Positions 5,723 through 12,538 of a stretch of DNA of 12,538 nt are shown here, piece by piece. Source of the DNA: Gammaproteobacteria bacterium (lineage in GTDB: Bacteria > Pseudomonadota > Gammaproteobacteria > Pseudomonadales > Azotimanducaceae); assembly GCA_026706425.1 (NCBI GenBank), contig JAPOYW010000210.1:1-12538 (forward strand), in the 5' to 3' direction. Positions within the stretch are counted from its first letter, which is position 1; the number at the start of each line of letters is the position of its first letter. Both the position numbers and the translations under genes were made by a program. The notes below the pieces were generated by a model. The model searched no databases and was not told where the DNA came from. It saw nothing but the letters and a program-made list of their open reading frames with translations.

Positions 5723-7159
5723 ATGAGAGCCTTGTGGACCATTGCGACCGGTCTTCTCTTGCTAAATGCCTGCGGCGGTGGCGGAACCTCGCCCATGGCA
5801 ACAGACGAGCCGACGGTCGTGCCGGACAGGCCGCCCTCCACGGCCCGACTGCTGCCGTGGCACGATACGGACGGGGGCGCGTACAGCACCGCTGGTCTGC
5901 CGACGCCGACGCCGGCGGATGCTCAGCACATGCCGATTTACAGTGACGGGCGCCGCCTGTTCGTGGGCGTTGATCAGGGAGCCGACAAGGCCGGATCGTT
6001 GCCGACCGTGGGGCGCCGCGGCGAGACTGAAATCCGGCTTGGCTCCTTAAGTGACGGGGAAGGGTCGGCAGCAGTTGAGGTTTATTTGGCTGAAGCCGCG
6101 CAGAGCTCTGTGTCGTATGACAGTCCCCTCGAACTTCGGATCATCGGTCTGGCCACCGAGGCCGATGTCGGGCGGGTGATCCGCGCGGTTCAGTTGGTGA
6201 ATGCTGCTTTGCCGGAGGTCTCGAAGCTTGAAATCGGTGCGCCGCTGCCCGCGTTTAGCCTCCGCAACAACGTAGGTGGTGATGGTCGGTACTACGACTC
6301 AGGGGCTGAGCGGACCGACACCATCCATATCGAGTTCGTGCCGCCACGAGAGTATCGCAGGGGCCCAGATTCCGCTGCAGTCGCGTACGTCCTCGACGAT
6401 GGCGGTTCCTACATCCAGTTCAATACGGGTGCGGCGTCGTACGCGCGCGACAACGAGGCGACCATCCTACTTGCGCATGAGCTGATCCACGCCTTGGCTG
6501 ACTTCGGTCATGTATCGCCCGACTTCGCAACCATCCTGGAGGGAACCGGGGCGATCCACGACTCCGTCCAGGGCGGCCAACGGCAGCCGCTGTCTTTGCT
6601 TTATCCGGTGGACCGTGAGGCGTTACGGGCGTTCTACGGAAACCTCGCAGGCAGCCTGGGCCCGTTCAACTTGGGATTGTGGGAAAGCACGTCCTGGCAC
6701 CTCGCTGGCCGCTCTCCCCACACCGCCTTCGGCGTTGCGCTCCGCAACCGCTATGTCGAGCCTTGGGCTTACGGAGATCGGCCTGCCACTGACCTGGCTC
6801 ACAGCCCACACTTGGCTGGACGGGCGACGTGGAAAGGCGTGCTGTTGGGGTTTGGTCCGGATCAGTCTGTGTCGGGTGACGCGTCGATCGCCGTCGAGCT
6901 TGCCACGCTGACAGGTCGCGCTGACTTCACCAACCTGGAGGCGTGGAACGATCCGCCTCTGCCTGGCGAAGCGGGAAGCGGAATGCAGTGGCTGGACGGT
7001 GATCTCGGCTACTTGATCGCCGTTCGCGGCAACACGTTCCGTGAGACCAGTGGAGACGCCGGCAGGCTGACAGGGATTTTCGTCGGCCGGAATCACGAAG
7101 GTGCTGCAGGAACGCTGGAGCGCGACGACCTGGTTGCATCGTTCGGCGCGCAACGCTGA
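5723..7159 (+). CDS. Lipoprotein with HExxH metallopeptidase-like motif and TbpB-like C-terminal barrel domain
   Basis: The ATG at 5723 has GGAGAG six bases upstream. A short signal peptide ends in the lipobox LLNAC, lipidated Cys17, followed by GGGG and a Pro/Thr-rich linker, so the protein is anchored to a membrane. Residues 252-256 read HELIH within LLAHELIHALADFGH; H252 and H256 with E253 form the HExxH zinc motif, and H263 or E273 could be the third ligand. The H-x6-H spacing differs from the classical metzincin HExxHxxGxxH by one residue. The C-terminus (about 365-478) has alternating Gly/aromatic strands ending GIFVGRNHEGAAGTLERDDL then SFGAQR. This matches the closing pattern of transferrin-binding-protein-B-like beta-barrel domains in alphaproteobacterial surface lipoproteins. 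A surface-exposed zinc protease is the likely reading; substrate unknown. The barrel assignment is by pattern memory. Confidence 0.8.
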   Translation: MRALWTIATGLLLLNACGGGGTSPMATDEPTVVPDRPPSTARLLPWHDTDGGAYSTAGLPTPTPADAQHMPIYSDGRRLFVGVDQGADKAGSLPTVGRRGETEIRLGSLSDGEGSAAVEVYLAEAAQSSVSYDSPLELRIIGLATEADVGRVIRAVQLVNAALPEVSKLEIGAPLPAFSLRNNVGGDGRYYDSGAERTDTIHIEFVPPREYRRGPDSAAVAYVLDDGGSYIQFNTGAASYARDNEATILLAHELIHALADFGHVSPDFATILEGTGAIHDSVQGGQRQPLSLLYPVDREALRAFYGNLAGSLGPFNLGLWESTSWHLAGRSPHTAFGVALRNRYVEPWAYGDRPATDLAHSPHLAGRATWKGVLLGFGPDQSVSGDASIAVELATLTGRADFTNLEAWNDPPLPGEAGSGMQWLDGDLGYLIAVRGNTFRETSGDAGRLTGIFVGRNHEGAAGTLERDDLVASFGAQR

Positions 7160-7269
7160 CACGCTATTTCCTGGTCGGTGAACGGGTGAATTATCGCCAT
7201 TTCAGGCGACGCGCATCTTCAGCTTTTTCCCGTTGATTCGGATCGGAAACCGACTGCATGTTTTCGATC

Positions 7270-7313
7270 GATTCGCCAAAACTTTTTCGCGGATTCGCCA
7301 AAACTTTTTCGCG
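7270..7313. repeat. Perfect 22-bp tandem duplication
   Basis: The unit starting GATTCGCCAAAACTTTTTCG occurs at 7270-7291 and again, identically and without a gap, at 7292-7313. Each unit contains an imperfect dyad (CGCCAAAA opposite TTTTTCGCG), so the pair could form a double protein-binding site. It is more A/T-rich than its surroundings. Confidence 0.9.
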
Positions 7314-7319
7314 CCTACA

Positions 7320-7379
7320 GTCTCCTCACCGGCGAGATCCGGCCCCCCGGCAACCGGTCAGAATCGCCGCCCGCGCGGC
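7320..7379 (-). pseudogene. Frameshifted fragment of a plsC-type acyltransferase 3' end
   Basis: This 60-bp stretch aligns with 12119-12177 at about 54 of 60 positions with one inserted base, in the same orientation. There it is the last part of the acyltransferase gene. Read on the minus strand it gives AARAAILTGC, then after the one-base shift PDLAGEET, against AARAVILAGCGEPDLAGEET in the intact gene. Similarity stops abruptly at both ends, so it is a dead fragment copied or left behind by recombination. Together with the intact copy it brackets the sugar transporter operon. Confidence 0.75.
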
Positions 7380-7397
7380 CGATCGCCAGGCAGCCTC

Positions 7398-7415
7398 CGG
7401 CAGGAAGTCCTGCCG
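7398..7415. other. Hairpin A of a look-alike pair
   Basis: CGGCAGG and CCTGCCG form a perfect 7-bp stem around loop AAGT, followed by CTTTC. It resembles hairpin B at 7506-7523 (same CGGCARG arm, 4-base loop), suggesting a small dispersed palindromic repeat or repeated regulatory structure. Confidence 0.5.
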
Positions 7416-7505
7416 CTTTCGCCGAGAGCCACAGGCCAAGCAGTTGCCGCCACAGCCTGGGGCCGCGTTCGTGGAGACAACCCTCCAGGTAGCGCGAGCG
7501 GGTAG

Positions 7506-7523
7506 CGGCAAGATTTCTTGCCG
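7506..7523. other. Hairpin B of a look-alike pair
   Basis: CGGCAAG and CTTGCCG form a perfect 7-bp stem around loop ATTT, followed by TTCGGC. Its shape and arm sequence match hairpin A, 108 bp upstream, apart from one compensatory G-to-A/C-to-T pair change in the stem and one loop change. Confidence 0.5.
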
Positions 7524-7569
7524 TTCGGCAAACTCGCAATGCGATTCCCCGGTGCGTTCGCTCCGTTTT

Positions 7570-7637
7570 CGTTGACACCGTGCGGAACGATGCGCTTGAC
7601 TGCTGAGGCGCTTGTCAAGAGCGCTGGCTTGTCAACG
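7570..7637 (+). promoter_or_regulatory. Repeat cluster upstream of sugar-binding protein gene
   Basis: CGTTGACA (7570-7577) and TGTCAACG (7630-7637) are perfect inverted copies. Between and beside them lie GCGCTTGAC (7592-7600), GCGCTTGTC (7608-7616) and GGCTTGTCAA (7626-7635), spaced about 16-18 bp. Such evenly spaced repeats before a sugar-uptake operon suggest operator sites for a sugar-responsive regulator. No regulator gene lies in the window, so this is inference from layout. Confidence 0.4.
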
Positions 7638-7653
7638 ACACGGGGGAAATTCC

Positions 7654-8925
7654 ATGATTAGGTTCAACAGGCACTGGCTGCTGGCCGCCGTGGGGGTCGT
7701 GCCGGCCCTGGTTTTCGGGGGGCCCGCCTTTGCCCAAGGCGGCGACGTTACCCTGACGCATTACTTCACTGGCGAGTTTGGACTCAAGGTATTCAACGAG
7801 CAGGTCGTGAAGTTTGAAGCCGATACCGGCTACGCGATCAAGAACAGCCCCATCGGTCACGAGGACTTCAAGACCGACATCCTGGTCCGCGCGGCCGGCG
7901 ACAGCCTGCCGGATGTCTTCAGCTACTGGGCCGGCGCGCGGACGCAGTTCGTCGTCGATTCCGGAAGCCTTCACCCGATTGACGACATGTGGGCTCGGGA
8001 CGGCCTCGACAATGTCGTCGCCAAGTCGGTGGCCGACAGCGCCACCATGTACAACGGCATGCGCTACTTGGTGCCCTTCAATTACCACTACGCGGGCATG
8101 TTCTATAACACGCGGGTGCTCGCGGATGCAGGCGTCACCGATTTGCCGACGACCTGGGACGGCTTCCTGGCGCTGTGCGAGACGCTGAAGGGGAAGGGCG
8201 TGACGCCGATCGCGCTCGGCTCGAAGGATCGCTGGCCCGCCCAGTTCTGGTTCGACTACCTGCTGCTCGGCACCGCTGGCCCCGACTACCGTGCGAGCCT
8301 GATGAATGGCTCCGCTGCTTATGACGACGCCGAGGTCAAGGCTGCCATGGCAATGTGGAAGGAACTGGCGGACAAGGGCTACTTCGCGCCAAACGCGAAT
8401 GCCGATTCGTGGACGGACGCGTCGGACAAGGTGGCCCGCGGCGACGCGGCGATGACCTTGATGGGCACCTGGATCACCGGCTACTGGAACGGACTGGGTC
8501 TTGAGGCCGGCAAGGATTACGACTTCTTTCCGTTCCCGCCCATCGCAGACGGCGTCCCTGCATCGGTGGTGGGACCCGTGGACGGTCTGGTCATCTCCAA
8601 CGACGGGGAGAACCGCGCCGGCGCCGAGGCGTTCCTGAGCTACATGATGTCGAACGCCGATGTCCAGGCGAGTTGGACCGGTGCGTACGGGGCGCTGTCG
8701 GCCAACGTCAACGTCGATCCGGCCAACTACAACGAGGTCATGCAACGGGTCTCCGCCGTCGTAGCCGCGGCGGACAACTTTGCGTTCAACTACGACCTCG
8801 CGACGCCACCGCCGGTGGCGGAGGTCGGGCTCTCCATGTTCTCGCGCTTCATGGACGACCCGAGCCAAGTGGACGACATCCTGGCGCAGGTCGCTACGGA
8901 TGCAGCCCAGGCTTTCGGGGAGTAG
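7654..8925 (+). CDS. Sugar ABC transporter substrate-binding protein (family 1)
   Basis: Periplasmic binding protein that delivers a sugar to the importer encoded just downstream. I chose the ATG at 7654 because GGGGGA precedes it and a clear signal peptide follows (RFNRHWLLAAVGVVPALVF, cleavage near AFA-Q, residues 25-28); a frame extension to TTG 7612 has neither. The mature protein of about 396 residues opens with DVTLTHYFTGEFGLKVFNEQ, continues with SYWAGARTQFVVDSG and the hinge-region pattern YNTRVLADAGVTDLPTTWDGF, and has the typical late WITGYWNGLGLEAGKDYDFFPFP motif. These are hallmarks of MalE/UgpB-like CUT1 binding proteins. The exact sugar cannot be told from sequence. It is the first gene of the operon; a 12-bp hairpin separates it from the permease genes, which fits higher expression of the binding protein. 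Confidence 0.93.
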   Translation: MIRFNRHWLLAAVGVVPALVFGGPAFAQGGDVTLTHYFTGEFGLKVFNEQVVKFEADTGYAIKNSPIGHEDFKTDILVRAAGDSLPDVFSYWAGARTQFVVDSGSLHPIDDMWARDGLDNVVAKSVADSATMYNGMRYLVPFNYHYAGMFYNTRVLADAGVTDLPTTWDGFLALCETLKGKGVTPIALGSKDRWPAQFWFDYLLLGTAGPDYRASLMNGSAAYDDAEVKAAMAMWKELADKGYFAPNANADSWTDASDKVARGDAAMTLMGTWITGYWNGLGLEAGKDYDFFPFPPIADGVPASVVGPVDGLVISNDGENRAGAEAFLSYMMSNADVQASWTGAYGALSANVNVDPANYNEVMQRVSAVVAAADNFAFNYDLATPPPVAEVGLSMFSRFMDDPSQVDDILAQVATDAAQAFGE

Positions 8926-8943
8926 GCGCGGTCTTGCAGGGAC

Positions 8944-8974
8944 GGGCCGCCGGGCTGCATTTGCCCGGCGGCCC
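8944..8974 (+). terminator. Intercistronic 12-bp stem-loop after the binding-protein gene
   Basis: GGGCCGCCGGGC (8944-8955) pairs perfectly with GCCCGGCGGCCC (8963-8974) around a 7-base loop, 18 bp after the binding-protein stop and 28 bp before the first permease start. No T-run follows. Such structures commonly protect the upstream message or stop some transcripts, so that the binding protein is made in excess over the membrane parts. Confidence 0.7.
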
Positions 8975-9002
8975 CCCCGCTTTCCGGCATGAGCAGTGAC
9001 CG

Positions 9003-9884
9003 ATGGAACGGGAGAACCGTTTCTGGCAGGTGATTCTATTGGCGTTGCCGCTCGCGATTTTCATAACGTTCGTGATCTGGCCGCTTGCTAACTCCTTCTA
9101 CTACAGCTTCACTAACTGGAACGGTTTCAATCCCGACTACGATTACGTCGGGTTCGACAACTTCCTCAAGATCCACACCGACCAGCTGTTTCTCAACGCC
9201 GCGATCAACACGGCGCTGTGGATCGTTGCAGCGATCGTGGTGCCGACCGCATGCGGGCTCTCGCTTGCGCTCCTGATCGACAGCCGCATTCCCGGCGGGT
9301 CGGTGTTCAAGTCGATTTTCTACCTGCCGATCTGCCTCTCCGCCGTCGTGGTCGGGCAGATCTGGGTGTGGATCTACCAGCCGGACTGGGGGCTGCTGAA
9401 CACCGTGGTGGAGGCGGTGAGCGGCGAGCAGTTCAACTACGCCTGGCTGGCGAAGCCGGATAGCGCGTTGTGGTCGGTGATCGTCGCCTGGTCGTGGCAG
9501 CAGACCGGGCTCTCGATGGTGATCTTCCTGGCCGGGCTGACCACCATCCCCGAGGACCTGGTCGAGGTTTGCGAGATCGAGGGCGCGCGCGCCCTGCAGC
9601 GCATTCGCTTGGTGGTCATCCCGCTGCTCGCCCCGGCCACCGTGGTGGTGATCGCGCTCAATGTCATCAACTCGCTCAAGGGGTTCGACATCCTCTACAC
9701 CATGACCGGCGGCGGGCCGTTCAACAGTTCCGACACGCTGGCCATGCACATGTACAACGAGTCATTCAAGAAGTACCTGATGGGCTACGGCAGTGCCATT
9801 TCGGTGGTCCTGTTCCTGATTGCGCTGATCATCATCCGTCTCTACTTCCGCCAGTTGCGCAAGGTCGACGCGCTCCATGGCTGA
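9003..9884 (+). CDS. Sugar ABC transporter permease 1 (MalF/UgpA-like)
   Basis: Inner-membrane subunit of the importer, 293 residues, with about six membrane helices (near 9-29, 67-90, 104-125, 156-178, 203-223 and 262-281). The cytoplasmic EAA loop that docks on the ATPase is at about 188-209 (EVCEIEGARALQRIRLVVIPLL in outline), with the key Gly at 194. Past it comes the family-typical GFDILYTMTGGGP (227-239). The N-terminal periplasmic motif FYYSFTNWNGF is also standard. The ATG at 9003 has only a weak ribosome binding site (GAGCAGTGACCG). The end overlaps the next permease start by 8 bp, implying translational coupling. Confidence 0.93.
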   Translation: MERENRFWQVILLALPLAIFITFVIWPLANSFYYSFTNWNGFNPDYDYVGFDNFLKIHTDQLFLNAAINTALWIVAAIVVPTACGLSLALLIDSRIPGGSVFKSIFYLPICLSAVVVGQIWVWIYQPDWGLLNTVVEAVSGEQFNYAWLAKPDSALWSVIVAWSWQQTGLSMVIFLAGLTTIPEDLVEVCEIEGARALQRIRLVVIPLLAPATVVVIALNVINSLKGFDILYTMTGGGPFNSSDTLAMHMYNESFKKYLMGYGSAISVVLFLIALIIIRLYFRQLRKVDALHG

Positions 9885-10737
9885 CTTGGCATTCGTCCCG
9901 GAGGCGCGCAGGCGGTTCAACCCATGGCCTGTGGTCATCTTCATCGTGCTCGCGGTCCTGGCGGTGCTGTTTCTGGCTCCCACCGCCGGCGTGCTGCTGT
10001 CCTCGATCAAGACAACCCGTGACATCGCGTTCGGCGCGCTATGGACAATCCCGTCCGAGCTCTACTGGGGCAACTTCGCCGAGGTGCTCAGCAATCCGGC
10101 CGTGCACCGGTACTTCGTCAACACGCTGCTCGTCACCGCTCCTGCGACGGTGGTCTCGATCGCGCTGGGGTCGCTGGCCGGCTACGTGTTCGCCAAACTA
10201 CCGTTCCGAGGCAGCAATCTGCTGTTTCTCGTCATCGTCTCAGGCATGTTCTTCCCGCCGCAGGCAGTCCTGATCCCACTGTTTCGGCTCTTCAACGCCA
10301 TGGATCTGATCGACACGCTGTACCCCATCATCATCATTCACACCGCGATGGGCATTCCCATCTGCACACTCTTGATGCGCAACTTCTTCGCCACCGTCCC
10401 GATGGCACTGCGTGAGGCGGCCATCCTGGAGGGTGCCAACGAGTGGCAGGCACTGACCCGGGTGGCGCTGCCGTTAAGCCTGCCGGCGCTGGCGGTGTTG
10501 GCGACGCTCCAGTTCACCTGGATCTGGAACGACTTCCTGTGGCCGCTCATCTTCACCCAATCCGACGAGAAACGAACCATCATGCTGGGGATCGTGAACC
10601 TGCAGGGGCAGTATTCGGTGGCCTGGGGGGTGCAGGGATCGTTGTCGCTGATCGCAAGCGTGCCGACGCTCTTGGTGTTCCTGTTCTTCCAGCGCTACTT
10701 CATCAAGGGAATGACGATGGGGGCAGTCAAGGGCTGA
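9877..10737 (+). CDS. Sugar ABC transporter permease 2 (MalG/UgpE-like)
   Basis: Partner permease, 286 residues, starting inside the end of the first permease gene (ATGGCTGA overlap). After a basic N-terminus the first helix is at about 18-42, then the hallmark SSIKTTRDI, a WGNFAEVLSNPAVHRYFVNTLLV segment and five more helices. The EAA loop lies at about 178-200 (LREAAILEGANEWQALTRVALPL in outline), with Gly186, and near the C-terminus is the usual FQRYFIKGMTMGAVKG. It forms the heterodimeric channel with permease 1. It ends two bases before the ATPase start. Confidence 0.94.
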   Translation: MADLAFVPEARRRFNPWPVVIFIVLAVLAVLFLAPTAGVLLSSIKTTRDIAFGALWTIPSELYWGNFAEVLSNPAVHRYFVNTLLVTAPATVVSIALGSLAGYVFAKLPFRGSNLLFLVIVSGMFFPPQAVLIPLFRLFNAMDLIDTLYPIIIIHTAMGIPICTLLMRNFFATVPMALREAAILEGANEWQALTRVALPLSLPALAVLATLQFTWIWNDFLWPLIFTQSDEKRTIMLGIVNLQGQYSVAWGVQGSLSLIASVPTLLVFLFFQRYFIKGMTMGAVKG

Positions 10738-10739
10738 CG

Positions 10740-11849
10740 ATGGCCCAGCTTGCCTTGCATGGCGTCTCGAAACGCTTCGGCTCGGTGCTCGCCGTCGACG
10801 GCATCGATCTGGCGATCGAACACGGAGAGTTTGCGGTTCTGGTCGGCCCCTCCGGGTGCGGCAAGACGACCACGCTGCGGATGATCTCCGGTCTGGAAAG
10901 CGTGACCGCCGGGCGCATCCTGATCGGCGGGCGCGACGTGACGCACGTCGCGCCTGCGCGCCGCGGGGTGGCAATGGTGTTCCAGTCCTACGCGCTCTTC
11001 CCCCACATGACAGCGGCGCAGAACATCGGCTTCGGGCTGCGGCTGGCCAAAGTACCAAACGCCGAGATCGCTCGACGTGTGGCCGAGGTTGCCGCGACCC
11101 TTCAGATCGAGGCGTTGCTGGGGCGCTACCCGCGCGAACTTTCCGGCGGGCAGCGCCAGCGCGTGGCCATCGGGCGATCCATCATCCGCGACCCGCAGGT
11201 ATTTCTGTTCGACGAGCCACTGTCCAACCTTGACGCTGCGCTCCGGGTGCGGATGCGTCTGGAGATCGCGCGGCTTCGTGACCGTCTCAACGCCACCATG
11301 GTCTACGTCACCCACGACCAAACTGAGGCCATGACCCTCGCCGACCGAATCGTGGTGTTCAACCACGGGCGGATCGAGCAGATCGGTACACCGGAGGAAC
11401 TCTACGATACGCCCGCCAACCGGTTTGTGGCGGGTTTCATCGGCGCACCTGCGATGAACTTCATCTCCGCCGCAATCGGGGCGACCGAAGGACGGGAGTT
11501 GCGGGTGCGGTTTGGTCCAGCGTCGCTGCCGGCCGGGCGTCTGCACGATGTGGCGCCGGGGCCGATTACGTTGGGTGTACGTCCCGAGCACCTGTACATC
11601 GCGTCTGCCGCCGAGGCGGATTTCCACGGACGGGTCGAGATCATTGAGAAGCTCGGGGCGGAGTCGCTGGTCCATCTCCAGACGGAGTTCACGGCCGAAC
11701 CGGTCACGATCAAGCTCTCCGTGCGACCGCCCGTCCAACCCGGAGACGAGGTTCCGGTTCGGGTGGGACGGGAGGTGTTCCACCTGTTCGGAGAGACGGG
11801 GAACAATCTGCAGGTCCGTCGGCGGCCGCCGCCTTCAGCGGTCGGCTAA
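10740..11849 (+). CDS. Sugar ABC transporter ATP-binding protein (MalK/UgpC-like)
   Basis: Energises the importer; 369 residues, starting at ATG 10740, two bases after the permease stop. Motifs in order: Walker A GPSGCGKTT (36-44), Q-loop VFQSYALFPHMT (Q82), signature LSGGQRQRVAIGRSI (134-148), Walker B VFLFDEP (154-160) with D-loop SNLD, and the switch His in VYVTHDQTEAM (H192). The C-terminal third (about 235-369) is the regulatory OB/TOBE region typical of MalK-type proteins, with the family motif GVRPEHLYIA near residues 281-290. All catalytic residues are present. An upstream in-frame extension to 10443 runs through the permease gene in another frame and is not credible. Confidence 0.95.
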   Translation: MAQLALHGVSKRFGSVLAVDGIDLAIEHGEFAVLVGPSGCGKTTTLRMISGLESVTAGRILIGGRDVTHVAPARRGVAMVFQSYALFPHMTAAQNIGFGLRLAKVPNAEIARRVAEVAATLQIEALLGRYPRELSGGQRQRVAIGRSIIRDPQVFLFDEPLSNLDAALRVRMRLEIARLRDRLNATMVYVTHDQTEAMTLADRIVVFNHGRIEQIGTPEELYDTPANRFVAGFIGAPAMNFISAAIGATEGRELRVRFGPASLPAGRLHDVAPGPITLGVRPEHLYIASAAEADFHGRVEIIEKLGAESLVHLQTEFTAEPVTIKLSVRPPVQPGDEVPVRVGREVFHLFGETGNNLQVRRRPPPSAVG

Positions 11850-12072
11850 TGGTAGCCGTCTGGCGTTGGTGCTCCCTCTTGCCGCCGATGTTCGCCGCGC
11901 CGGAACCGGCAAGCGGCGCAGTCTGCCCGGAATTCGGGAACGGCCGCTCCCGCGCAGGCTTGCCGTGAGCCAGAGGTCCCGCCCCGGCGTCTTCGTCCCC
12001 ATGTGAGCTCCACGTCCCTCGCCCGCCGGTCACCGGAAGCATCCTTCGCCCCTCCGTTCACGCCGCGCTGGG
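11850..12072. other. Gap between convergent operon and acyltransferase gene
   Basis: The ABC operon and the acyltransferase gene converge here. GGCAAGC (11908-11914) and GCTTGCC (11958-11964) are inverted copies enclosing a smaller CCCG/CGGG hairpin around GAATT. This branched structure may help end transcription from either side, but no T-tract is present. No gene is supported. Confidence 0.4.
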
Positions 12073-12538
12073 TCAAGAGGCGGGTGAGGGCGGCGTGGTT
12101 CGACGGTCCTTCAGCAGGGTCTCCTCGCCGGCGAGATCCGGCTCCCCGCAACCGGCCAGGATCACCGCCCGCGCGGCGTCGCGGAGCGCGATTGCGGCGT
12201 CGAAGCCATCCTGCTCCGCGAACTGCCGGGGGCCCACCGTGACCTGCACGTTGCCGCGGCGGGGAAACCACTGACCGCCGCGCAGGATCGTTCGCGTCCC
12301 GTGCAGCGTCACCGGCACCACCGGCACCCCGGCGGCGGCGGCAGCGGCGAAGGCGCCGAGCTTGAAGGCAAGCAGGCCGGGGCGGCGGGTGAGGGTCCCT
12401 TCCGGGTAGACCGCCAGCCGGCGACCCGCCCGCGCCGCCGCGATGACGTCGTCCATGTCGCCCCTGCCACGGGCGTCGTCGAACCGCTCCACGAACAGCG
12501 CGCCGACCCGGCGCAGGAACGGCCCGGCGATCAGCTGC
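12073..12538 (-). CDS. Lysophospholipid acyltransferase (PlsC-type), 3' part only
   Basis: Adds an acyl chain to a lysophospholipid, such as lysophosphatidate, at the inner membrane. The gene enters from beyond the right edge, so the N-terminus with the catalytic HxxxxD block is outside the window. The visible part opens QLIAGPFLRRVGALFVERFDD (block II-like). It then shows the FPEGT-type block as YPEGTLTRRPGLLAFKLGAF and the block-IV pattern VPVVPVTLHGT. The tail (ALRDAARAVILAGCGEPDLAGEE) is ordinary for the family. An ATG/GTG-type start near 12492 would cut off block II and is not used. Its terminal 59 bp have a decayed copy at 7320-7379. It is transcribed toward the transporter operon. Confidence 0.88.
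   Translation of the reverse strand, partial: QLIAGPFLRRVGALFVERFDDARGRGDMDDVIAAARAGRRLAVYPEGTLTRRPGLLAFKLGAFAAAAAAGVPVVPVTLHGTRTILRGGQWFPRRGNVQVTVGPRQFAEQDGFDAAIALRDAARAVILAGCGEPDLAGEETLLKDRRTTPPSPAS

Larger units (their letters stand above)
7163..7653. other. 491-bp leader region of the ABC transporter operon
   Basis: There is no credible gene here. In order it holds a 22-bp tandem duplication (7270-7313), a frameshifted remnant of an acyltransferase gene tail (7320-7379), two similar hairpins (7398-7415 and 7506-7523) and a cluster of TTGAC/GTCAA motifs (7570-7637) just before the ribosome binding site of the binding-protein gene. The short ORFs found in it are chance frames. I could not place a confident -35/-10 pair; the best -35-like hexamer is TTGACA at 7572-7577, with no good -10 at proper spacing. 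Confidence 0.6.

Noticed and set aside
7270..7313. Tandem repeat as a CRISPR remnant
   Set aside because: The copies abut with no spacer, and no cas genes are present.
7258..7618. Several 60-105-aa frames in the operon leader
   Set aside because: They run across the tandem repeat, the acyltransferase fragment and the hairpins with no ribosome binding sites; only the 60-bp fragment is gene-derived.
7615..8868. 417-aa open frame on the minus strand
   Set aside because: Antisense shadow of the sugar-binding protein; its Arg/His/Val-rich composition is typical of reversed GC-rich coding DNA.
10695..11783. 362-aa open frame on the minus strand
   Set aside because: Antisense to the ATPase gene, which has every expected motif.

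Overview
The window is GC-rich with short intergenic gaps and many bacterial-type translation starts. A complete sugar ABC transporter operon, two lipoproteins with lipoboxes and an IS1595-family transposase indicate a Gram-negative bacterium. The GC level and the style of the lipoproteins fit an alphaproteobacterium; that placement is inference. No rRNA, tRNA or CRISPR array was seen.

Layout. Positions 1-452 hold no convincing gene. Positions 453-1632 carry small minus-strand genes: a coiled-coil/winged-helix protein, a possible 32-residue mini-ORF with an excellent ribosome binding site, an acidic 68-residue protein and a secreted 96-residue protein. Positions 1742-4266 are a 2,525-bp insertion sequence bounded by perfect 23-bp inverted repeats. 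It holds an IS1595-type transposase on the minus strand and three passenger genes on the plus strand: a two-helix membrane protein, a lipoprotein and a small basic protein that overlaps the transposase 3' end. The element has no visible target duplication. An uncharacterised 463-residue ORF begins only 7 bp beyond its right end, and next comes a lipoprotein that appears to combine an HExxH metallopeptidase-like region with a TbpB-like C-terminal barrel domain.

Positions 7163-7653 are a repeat-rich leader: a 22-bp perfect tandem duplication, a frameshifted fragment of an acyltransferase gene tail, two look-alike hairpins and a cluster of TTGAC/GTCAA motifs. They precede a four-gene sugar importer operon (7654-11849: binding protein, two permeases, ATPase). 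The permease and ATPase genes overlap or nearly touch, and a 12-bp intercistronic hairpin follows the binding-protein gene. The window closes with the 3' part of a minus-strand PlsC-type acyltransferase gene. Its tail is the parent of the fragment upstream of the operon, so the operon is bracketed by an approximately 60-bp imperfect direct repeat.

Working together: the binding protein, permeases and ATPase form one CUT1-type importer. The IS is a self-contained transposing unit with its own cargo. The small-gene cluster and the 463-residue/lipoprotein pair are accessory genes of unknown role on either side of it.
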